This document shows positions 58,232-64,000 of a stretch of 64,000 nucleotides of DNA, one piece after another; the first letter of the stretch is position 1; each line of letters starts with the position of its first letter. The stretch comes from Pseudomonas fluorescens. GTDB taxonomy: Bacteria; Pseudomonadota; Gammaproteobacteria; Pseudomonadales; Pseudomonadaceae. The notes below the pieces were generated by a model, which was not told the origin of the DNA, did no database searches, and was given only the letters and a program-made list of their open reading frames with translations. The stretch covers positions 124,001 through 188,000 of the forward strand of contig NZ_CABVGX010000004.1 of NCBI RefSeq assembly GCF_902497625.1. Direction: 5' to 3'. The position numbers were made by a program, and so were the translations under genes.

Positions 58232-58825
58232 ATGTTGCTGATGATCGATAACTACGACTCTTTTACTTACAACGTTGTGCAATACCTCGGTGAGCTTGGC
58301 TCTCAGGTCAAAGTCGTGCGCAACGATGAACTCACCATCGCCGAAATCGAAGCCCTCAACCCCGAGCGGATTGTCGTTTCCCCCGGCCCGTGCACACCAA
58401 ACGAGGCCGGTGTCTCGATTGACGTGATCAAACACTTTGGCGGCAAGCTGCCGATTCTCGGCGTCTGCCTCGGCCATCAATCGATTGGCCAGGCCTTTGG
58501 CGGCGATGTGGTCCGCGCCCGCCAGGTCATGCACGGCAAGACAAGCCCGGTATTCCATGAAGACAAAGGCGTGTTCGCAGGACTGAATCATCCGCTGACA
58601 GTTACGCGCTATCACTCGTTGATCGTAAAGCGCGAGACTTTGCCCGACTGTCTGGAGCTGACTGCCTGGACTCAGCATGATGACGGCGCTGTTGACGAAA
58701 TCATGGGCTTGCGCCACAAGACGCTGAACATCGAAGGTGTGCAGTTTCACCCCGAGTCCATCCTCACCGAACAGGGCCACGAGCTCTTCGCCAACTTCCT
58801 CAAACAAACCGGCGGCACGCGCTAA
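58232..58825 (+). CDS. trpG: Anthranilate synthase component II (glutamine amidotransferase)
   Basis: 197 residues. [20 protein letters not shown] starts the class-I amidotransferase; the nucleophile Cys is in [11 protein letters not shown] and the His-Glu pair in [13 protein letters not shown]. It supplies ammonia from glutamine to TrpE and can also serve PabB in folate synthesis. First gene of trpGDC. Confidence 0.98.
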   Translation: MLLMIDNYDSFTYNVVQYLGELGSQVKVVRNDELTIAEIEALNPERIVVSPGPCTPNEAGVSIDVIKHFGGKLPILGVCLGHQSIGQAFGGDVVRARQVMHGKTSPVFHEDKGVFAGLNHPLTVTRYHSLIVKRETLPDCLELTAWTQHDDGAVDEIMGLRHKTLNIEGVQFHPESILTEQGHELFANFLKQTGGTR

Positions 58826-58834
58826 GGACTTTCC

Positions 58835-59884
58835 ATGAATATCAAGACAGCCCTGAGCCGAATCGTCGATCAGCTTGACCTCAGCACTGAAGAAATGCGC
58901 GATGTAATGCGCGAAATCATGACCGGGCAATGCTCGGACGCGCAGATTGGCGCGTTCATGATGGCCATGCGCATGAAGAGCGAAAGCATCGACGAGATCG
59001 TCGGCGCGGTGTCGGTCATGCGCGAGCTGGCAGACAAGGTCGAACTGAAAACGCTTGATGGCGTGGTTGATGTGGTCGGCACCGGCGGCGACGGCGCGAA
59101 CATCTTCAACGTTTCAACCGCATCCTCGTTCGTGGTGGCGGCCGCCGGTTGCACGGTCGCCAAACACGGCAACCGTGCAGTGTCGGGCAAGAGCGGCAGC
59201 GCCGATCTGCTTGAAGCAGCCGGTATCTATCTGAACCTGACGCCGGTCCAGGTCGCGCGTTGCATCGACAACGTTGGTATCGGTTTCATGTTCGCGCAGA
59301 CTCATCACAGTGCGATGAAACATGCCGCCGGCCCCCGCCGCGAGCTGGGGCTGCGCACCTTGTTCAACATGCTCGGCCCGCTTACGAATCCGGCCGGCGT
59401 GAAGCATCAAGTGGTTGGCGTATTCAGTCAGGCGTTGTGCCGGCCGTTGGCTGAAGTCTTGCAGCGTCTGGGCAGCAAGCATGTCCTGGTGGTGCATTCC
59501 AAGGACGGCCTCGACGAATTCAGTCTGGCAGCGCCGACCTTTGTCGCGGAATTGAAGAATGACCAGGTCACCGAGTACTGGGTCGAGCCTGAAGACCTGG
59601 GCATGAAAAGCCAGAGCCTGCACGGCCTGGCGGTCGAAAGCCCGGCAGCTTCGCTTGAACTGATTCGCGATGCCCTCGGCAAGCGCAAGACCGAGAACGG
59701 TCAGAAAGCCGCCGAAATGATTGTGCTCAATGCCGGTGCGGCGCTGTACGCCGCCGACCTGGCGAGCAGTTTGAAAGAGGGCGTTGCCCTGGCGCACGAT
59801 GCGCTGCACACCGGCCTCGCTCGGGAAAAGCTTGAGGAGCTGGGTGCATTTACCGCGGTATTCAGAGTGGAGAATGAGGGATGA
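58835..59884 (+). CDS. trpD: Anthranilate phosphoribosyltransferase
   Basis: 349 residues. The PRPP-binding loop [39 protein letters not shown] and the Mg-binding DGLDE segment are clear. It attaches phosphoribose to anthranilate. 9 nt after trpG and overlapping trpC by 4 nt. Confidence 0.98.
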   Translation: MNIKTALSRIVDQLDLSTEEMRDVMREIMTGQCSDAQIGAFMMAMRMKSESIDEIVGAVSVMRELADKVELKTLDGVVDVVGTGGDGANIFNVSTASSFVVAAAGCTVAKHGNRAVSGKSGSADLLEAAGIYLNLTPVQVARCIDNVGIGFMFAQTHHSAMKHAAGPRRELGLRTLFNMLGPLTNPAGVKHQVVGVFSQALCRPLAEVLQRLGSKHVLVVHSKDGLDEFSLAAPTFVAELKNDQVTEYWVEPEDLGMKSQSLHGLAVESPAASLELIRDALGKRKTENGQKAAEMIVLNAGAALYAADLASSLKEGVALAHDALHTGLAREKLEELGAFTAVFRVENEG

Positions 59885-60717
59885 GTGTACCGACGGTTCT
59901 GGAAAACATTCTGGCGCGTAAAGTCGAAGAAGTCGCCGAGCGCAGCGCTCGTGTGAGTCTCGCCGAGCTGGAAAATCTGGCCAGGGCGGCCGATGCACCC
60001 CGTGGTTTTGCCCAGGCACTGATCGCTCAGGCCAAGCTGAAAGAGCCGGCGGTGATCGCTGAAATCAAAAAGGCATCGCCAAGCAAAGGCGTAATTCGAG
60101 AGGACTTCGTCCCTGCCGACATCGCCAAAAGCTACGAAAAGGGCGGCGCAACCTGCCTGTCGGTGCTGACCGATATCGATTACTTCCAGGGTGCCGATGC
60201 GTACTTGCAGCAGGCTCGGGCTGCCTGCAACCTGCCGGTGATCCGCAAGGATTTCATGATCGACCCTTACCAGATCGTCGAAGCGCGTGCGTTGGGTGCT
60301 GACTGCGTGCTGTTGATCGTCTCCGCACTGGACGACGTGAAAATGGCAGAGCTGGCGGCAGTCGCGAAAAGCGTCGGTCTCGACGTACTGGTGGAAGTCC
60401 ACGACGGTGACGAACTGGAACGGGCTCTGAGAACCCTGGATACGCCGCTGGTAGGCATCAACAACCGCAACCTGCATACCTTCGACGTCAATCTGGAAAC
60501 CACGCTGGATCTGTTACCGCGTATACCGCGTGATCGTTTGGTGATTACTGAAAGCGGCATACTCAATCGGGCCGACGTTGAACTGATGGAAATCAGCGAC
60601 GTGTACGCGTTCCTGGTAGGTGAGGCGTTCATGCGTGCTGAAAACCCTGGCAGCGAATTGCAGCGTTTGTTCTTTCCAGAGCGCGGTGTTTTGGTGAGTG
60701 GTTCTACCCTCGACTGA
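59881..60717 (+). CDS. trpC: Indole-3-glycerol-phosphate synthase
   Basis: 278 residues, a monofunctional TrpC TIM barrel with [12 protein letters not shown] (catalytic Glu-Lys), [43 protein letters not shown] and [13 protein letters not shown]. It closes the indole ring with loss of CO2. Last gene of trpGDC; a repeat hairpin follows. Confidence 0.98.
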   Translation: MSVPTVLENILARKVEEVAERSARVSLAELENLARAADAPRGFAQALIAQAKLKEPAVIAEIKKASPSKGVIREDFVPADIAKSYEKGGATCLSVLTDIDYFQGADAYLQQARAACNLPVIRKDFMIDPYQIVEARALGADCVLLIVSALDDVKMAELAAVAKSVGLDVLVEVHDGDELERALRTLDTPLVGINNRNLHTFDVNLETTLDLLPRIPRDRLVITESGILNRADVELMEISDVYAFLVGEAFMRAENPGSELQRLFFPERGVLVSGSTLD

Positions 60718-60733
60718 GGGTGGGTGCCGGCCC

Positions 60734-60844
60734 CATCGTCGGAACGCAGCGCGGACCAGGCTCGCTCCCACAGTTGATCACCATTGTCTGAAAAAGCACG
60801 GACCAATGTGGGAGCGAGCCTGGTCCGGGCGGCGTTCGACGATG
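60734..60844. repeat. Long inverted repeat with REP core after trpC
   Basis: CATCGTCGGAACGC then GCGGACCAGGCTCGCTCCCA (60734-60771) is inverted at 60807-60844 (TGTGGGAGCGAGCCTGGTCC, then GGCGTTCGACGATG). The arms of about 38 bp are near-perfect and include a REP variant with GGACCAGG in place of CGCGAGCAGG. Confidence 0.88.
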
Positions 60845-60888
60845 CGGGCATCAGCAGCATCCCGACTTCACGATTTACGGAGTCTCCA

Positions 60889-61590
60889 ATGTTTCAGCCA
60901 GTTTCTCTCACCGTTGAAGTCGGCCTGCAAGCCGAACAGGATCTCCTCGCCCAGGTCTGCACCGGCGACGCGCAGTTCAGCCTGCTCTTCTGGCAACCCA
61001 GCGACCGCGCCCTGGTCATGCCGCGCCGCTTGAATCGCCTGCCCGGTTTCGAGTCGGCTTGTGAAGTATCTGCAGCCTCCGGCTGGCCGGTGCTGCTGCG
61101 CGAAACCGGCGGCGAGCCCGTCCCGCAGTCCTCATCAACCATCAACATTGCGCTGGTCTACGCACCTCCACGCAGCGAGGGCGATCAGAACCGCATCGAA
61201 AGCGCCTACCGCCGACTCTGTGATCCGATCTGTCAGGTGCTCGATGAACTGGGCGGCGTTTCTTCGCTGGGTGAAATCGATGGCGCATTCTGCGATGGCC
61301 GTTTCAACGTCAACCTTGACGGACGCAAGATGGTGGGTACCGCTCAGCGCTGGCGTCAAAGCAAGGGTGGTACGCGGCCGGTCGGATTGGTTCACGGTGC
61401 CATGTTGCTGGAGAATGAGCGCGAGTCGATGGTCGCGGCCGTCAACCGCTTCAATGAGGCCTGCGGCCTCGAGCAGCGGGTTCGCGCCGAGAGCCACATC
61501 GCCCTCCATGAAAAATTCAATGCCCCGGATGCACTTGAACGGCTCGATGTGTTGTACCGGCAGTCGCTGGCGCAGATGTTCGAGGTTTAA
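60889..61590 (+). CDS. Lipoate-protein ligase A-like (BPL/LplA) protein
   Basis: 233 residues from ATG 60889 (GGAGTCTCCA before it). The BPL/LplA fold is indicated by [20 protein letters not shown] with the likely catalytic Lys147, [13 protein letters not shown] and [20 protein letters not shown]. The adenylate-loop position reads [10 protein letters not shown] (residue 71 on) in place of the canonical RRxSGGG of LplA. It may attach or transfer lipoate/octanoate or biotin-like cofactors, but a different substrate is possible. It is convergent with vfr; the stop codons share bases. Confidence 0.8.
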   Translation: MFQPVSLTVEVGLQAEQDLLAQVCTGDAQFSLLFWQPSDRALVMPRRLNRLPGFESACEVSAASGWPVLLRETGGEPVPQSSSTINIALVYAPPRSEGDQNRIESAYRRLCDPICQVLDELGGVSSLGEIDGAFCDGRFNVNLDGRKMVGTAQRWRQSKGGTRPVGLVHGAMLLENERESMVAAVNRFNEACGLEQRVRAESHIALHEKFNAPDALERLDVLYRQSLAQMFEV

Positions 61591-62231
61591 CGCGTACCGA
61601 AAACCACCATGGTCTTGCCTTTGACGTTCACCAGGTTGCGCTCTTCCAGATCCTTGAGCACCCGGCCGACCATTTCCCGAGAACAGCCGACAATCCTTCC
61701 GATTTCCTGACGCGTGATCTTGATCTGCATGCCGTCGGGGTGCGTCATCGCGTCTGGCTGTTTGCACAACTCCAGCAGGCAGCGGGCGACGCGTCCGGTG
61801 ACGTCGAAGAATGCCAGGTCACCGACCTTGCGTGTGGTGTTGCGCAGGCGTTGTGCGATTTGTCCGCTGAGGACGTAAAGAATCTCGGGGTCATGCAAGG
61901 ACAGTTCGCGAAATTTCGCGTAGCTGATCTCGGCGACTTCGGATTCGATTTTCGCCCGCACTCCGGCACTGCGCTGCTGCTCGTGACCGGCCTGCTCGAA
62001 CAAGCCGAGTTCGCCAAAGAAATCGCCGGAGTTCAGGTAGGCGATGACCATTTCACGACCGTCATCGTCTTCGATGAGGATGGTGACTGAACCCTTGATG
62101 ATGAAGAACAGCGTTTCCGAGCGGTCCCCGGCACTGATGATGTTGCTCTTGGCCGCATAACGGCGACGCTGGCAATGCATCAGCAGTTTGTCGAGGTTTT
62201 TGATTTTGGGTGTTGGGGCAATAGCAACCAT
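61587..62231 (-). CDS. vfr: Vfr, cAMP-receptor transcriptional regulator (CRP family)
   Basis: 214 residues, the length of P. aeruginosa Vfr. The cyclic-nucleotide-binding domain shows [20 protein letters not shown] then [10 protein letters not shown], and the helix-turn-helix shows [23 protein letters not shown] 62231 is preferred over an in-frame start at 62255 because the protein then begins [20 protein letters not shown] as in other Vfr. It regulates virulence, quorum sensing and motility genes in P. aeruginosa; targets in this lineage are less known. Confidence 0.97.
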   Translation of the reverse strand: MVAIAPTPKIKNLDKLLMHCQRRRYAAKSNIISAGDRSETLFFIIKGSVTILIEDDDGREMVIAYLNSGDFFGELGLFEQAGHEQQRSAGVRAKIESEVAEISYAKFRELSLHDPEILYVLSGQIAQRLRNTTRKVGDLAFFDVTGRVARCLLELCKQPDAMTHPDGMQIKITRQEIGRIVGCSREMVGRVLKDLEERNLVNVKGKTMVVFGTR

Positions 62232-62478
62232 GGTTGTATCCCGAAAAGACTGCACGGCGTATTTGATATTTTTTGTGGTTGCTGGCGAATGCTGCAGAAC
62301 GGTTCGCCGCGAAGCTGGCTATGCGCCAGCGGATTGGCGTCAGCTTACCAGACACGTCCAGCAACATTCGAGCATTTACCTTACCGGGCGGACGGATATG
62401 TCCTAGGACTGGTCAGGCCTGTCAACCCAAGGCCCTGTGCTAAGCTGGCGACCCTTTTTATACAGTGGAGTCTTGGCG

Positions 62479-62901
62479 ATGAAGGCACGCATCCAATGGG
62501 CTGGCGAAGCCATGTTCCTCGGCGAATCCGGCAGCGGTCATGTCGTGGTCATGGACGGTCCGCCCGAGTCCGGTGGTCGTAACCTGGGGGTTCGTCCGAT
62601 GGAAATGCTCTTGCTCGGTGTTGGCGGTTGCAGCAATTTCGACGTGGTCAGCATCCTCAAAAAGTCCCGTCAGGCCGTCGAGAGCTGCGAAGCCTTCCTG
62701 GAAGCCGAGCGCGCGAGCGAAGATCCGAAGGTCTTCACCAAGATCCATATGCACTTCGTGGTGAAGGGGCGAGGCCTGAAAGAAGCGCAGGTCAAGCGTG
62801 CCATCGAACTGTCCGCCGAGAAGTACTGCTCAGCGTCGATCATGCTCGGCGCGGCCGGGGTTGAGATTACGCACGATTACGAAATCGTCGAACTCGGTTG
62901 A
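62479..62901 (+). CDS. OsmC family protein
   Basis: 140 residues from MKARIQWAGEAMFLGESGSG. The two conserved redox cysteines of OsmC-type peroxiredoxins are present: Cys51 in LLGVGGCSNFDVVSIL and Cys117 in ELSAEKYCSASIM. The subgroup is YhfA-like, and substrate and role are unproven. It diverges from vfr across 247 bp, which holds both promoters. Confidence 0.92.
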   Translation: MKARIQWAGEAMFLGESGSGHVVVMDGPPESGGRNLGVRPMEMLLLGVGGCSNFDVVSILKKSRQAVESCEAFLEAERASEDPKVFTKIHMHFVVKGRGLKEAQVKRAIELSAEKYCSASIMLGAAGVEITHDYEIVELG

Positions 62902-63139
62902 ATCGACATTCAACTATCATAAAAGCAGTGCAGACTCTGGCGATCCCACGCTGACGTCTGCATAATGCGCCACTTTTTTCAGGGTAGTGGTCGGTCAGTC
63001 GACAGACCTCGCACCCGGACAGACAACCAAAATCGCCATCGCGAAGAGGTGTTAACCGTCCTACGCAGGTGCGTCGTTCGCATCTGACGGGCATGCTTGA
63101 TCACGCGGCCGGGCCGCAATACATAGAGAGTTTTTAACG

Positions 63140-63934
63140 GTGAAAAGCAAACTCAAGCTCCACGGGTTCAATAACCTGACAAAGACCTTGAGCTTCAACA
63201 TCTATGACATCTGCTACGCGGAAACCCCGCAAGACCAGCAGGCTTACGTCGAGTACATCAATGAAGAGTACAACGCGAAACGCCTGACGCAGATTCTCAC
63301 AGAAGTTGTCGATATCATTGGTGCCAACATCCTGAACATCGCCAGTCAGGATTACGATCCACAAGGCGCCAGCGTCACGATTCTGATCTCTGAGGAGCCG
63401 GTGACTCCGACCGACAGCCAGATCGAAGAATCGCCGGGCCCGTTGCCTGAAATTATCCTGGCCCACCTCGACAAGAGCCACATCACAGTGCACACCTACC
63501 CGGAAATTCACCCGGTAGACGGTATTGCAACTTTCCGTGTGGACATTGACGTGTCGACCTGTGGCGTCATTTCACCGCTTAAAGCGCTCAACTTCCTGAT
63601 TCACCAGTTCGATTCGGACATCGTGACCGTGGATTATCGCGTGCGCGGGTTCACTCGTGACGTCGAAGGCAAGAAGCATTTCATCGACCACGAGATCAAC
63701 TCGATTCAGAACTACCTTTCCGAAGACACCCGCGACGCGTACCAAATGACCGACGTGAACGTGTACCAGGAAAACCTGTTCCACACCAAAATGTTGTTGA
63801 AGAACTTCGAACTGGATAACTACCTGTTCGGTGACGCGACCAACAATCTGTCCACCGAACAACGTGCGCAAGTGACAGATCGTGTGAAACACGAAATGCT
63901 CGAAATCTTCTACGCACGCAACATGCCGACCTAA
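63140..63934 (+). CDS. speD: S-adenosylmethionine decarboxylase proenzyme
   Basis: 264 residues, the E. coli-like class 1 enzyme, starting at GTG 63140. The self-cleavage site is [15 protein letters not shown]: Ser113 becomes the pyruvoyl group after processing between Lys112 and Ser113. It makes decarboxylated SAM for spermidine synthesis. No speE neighbour is in the window. The 238 bp before it hold no gene. Confidence 0.97.
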   Translation: MKSKLKLHGFNNLTKTLSFNIYDICYAETPQDQQAYVEYINEEYNAKRLTQILTEVVDIIGANILNIASQDYDPQGASVTILISEEPVTPTDSQIEESPGPLPEIILAHLDKSHITVHTYPEIHPVDGIATFRVDIDVSTCGVISPLKALNFLIHQFDSDIVTVDYRVRGFTRDVEGKKHFIDHEINSIQNYLSEDTRDAYQMTDVNVYQENLFHTKMLLKNFELDNYLFGDATNNLSTEQRAQVTDRVKHEMLEIFYARNMPT

Positions 63935-63949
63935 GATTCCTGGTGTACA

Positions 63950-63983
63950 AAAAAGGCGACTTCCTCACGGCAGTCGCCTTTTT
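63950..63983 (+). terminator. Intrinsic terminator after speD
   Basis: AAAAAGGCGACT (63950-63961) pairs with AGTCGCCTTTTT (63972-63983) around TCCTCACGGC, giving a strong bidirectional rho-independent terminator. Confidence 0.95.
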
Positions 63984-64000
63984 CATATCTGTCGCATGAC

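Overview
The window is a stretch of a Pseudomonas chromosome, most likely of the P. fluorescens group. The evidence is high-GC Pseudomonas codon use, protein content and gene order that closely track what I remember of P. putida and P. aeruginosa (rpoD-dnaG-rpsU-tsaD ... trpE ... trpGDC-vfr-speD), an RsmY-type Gac/Rsm small RNA, and many GTGGGAGC-type REP/REPIN repeats between genes. It is core genome: I see no insertion sequence, prophage, integrase or CRISPR array.

Layout. 1-1.8 kb: the 3' part of an acyl-CoA dehydrogenase, a GacA upstream activating site with an RsmY-family sRNA, and a small Pmp3-type membrane peptide. 1.9-9.9 kb (minus strand): the PQQ cofactor cluster, in transcription order pqqF, pqqA, pqqB, pqqC, pqqD, pqqE and an S9 peptidase. 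A terminator lies after pqqA, and a 38-bp tandem-repeat array lies between pqqB and pqqC. 9.9-13.2 kb (minus): the lysine-to-5-aminovalerate genes davB and davA and an Lrp/AsnC regulator. 13.3-14.1 kb: an orphan HExxH protein and a tRNA with a CAU anticodon. 14.1-22.6 kb (minus): an RmcA-like c-di-GMP sensor/enzyme and the macromolecular synthesis genes rpoD, dnaG and rpsU. 22.7-26.6 kb: tsaD, plsY, folB-folK and cca. 26.7-31.6 kb (minus): the stationary-phase trio SpoVR / DUF444 / PrkA. 31.9-39.5 kb (minus): glpE, apaH, apaG, ksgA, pdxA, surA and lptD, tightly packed from apaH to lptD. 39.6-42.1 kb: the peptidoglycan recycling genes amgK-murU and a DjlA-like co-chaperone. 43.3-51.3 kb: a two-component system (AgtS/AgtR type) and its ABC transporter (AgtABCD type) for 5-aminovalerate/GABA-like or polyamine substrates. 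51.5-60.7 kb: an iron alcohol dehydrogenase, rpe, gph, trpE, the EstA autotransporter esterase and trpGDC. 60.9-64 kb: a lipoate-ligase-like protein, vfr, an OsmC-family protein and speD.

How parts work together. davBA makes 5-aminovalerate from lysine, and the agt genes, about 30 kb away, probably sense and import the same compound or GABA. trpE and trpGDC are separate units. Each is preceded by a 22-codon Trp-rich leader peptide ending ARWRWRA. The trpE leader is nested in frame inside the 3' end of gph. In the trpG leader a short terminator hairpin follows directly. The two leaders are clearly homologous and flank the trpE-estA block.

The most interesting items for follow-up are the nested, duplicated trp leaders, the pqqB/pqqC minisatellite flanked by REP sequences, the RsmY locus, the HExxH orphan, the large extracytoplasmic insert in the first Agt permease, and the missing gene between rpsU and dnaG. 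Gene-order comparisons with PAO1 and KT2440 are from memory and were not computed.
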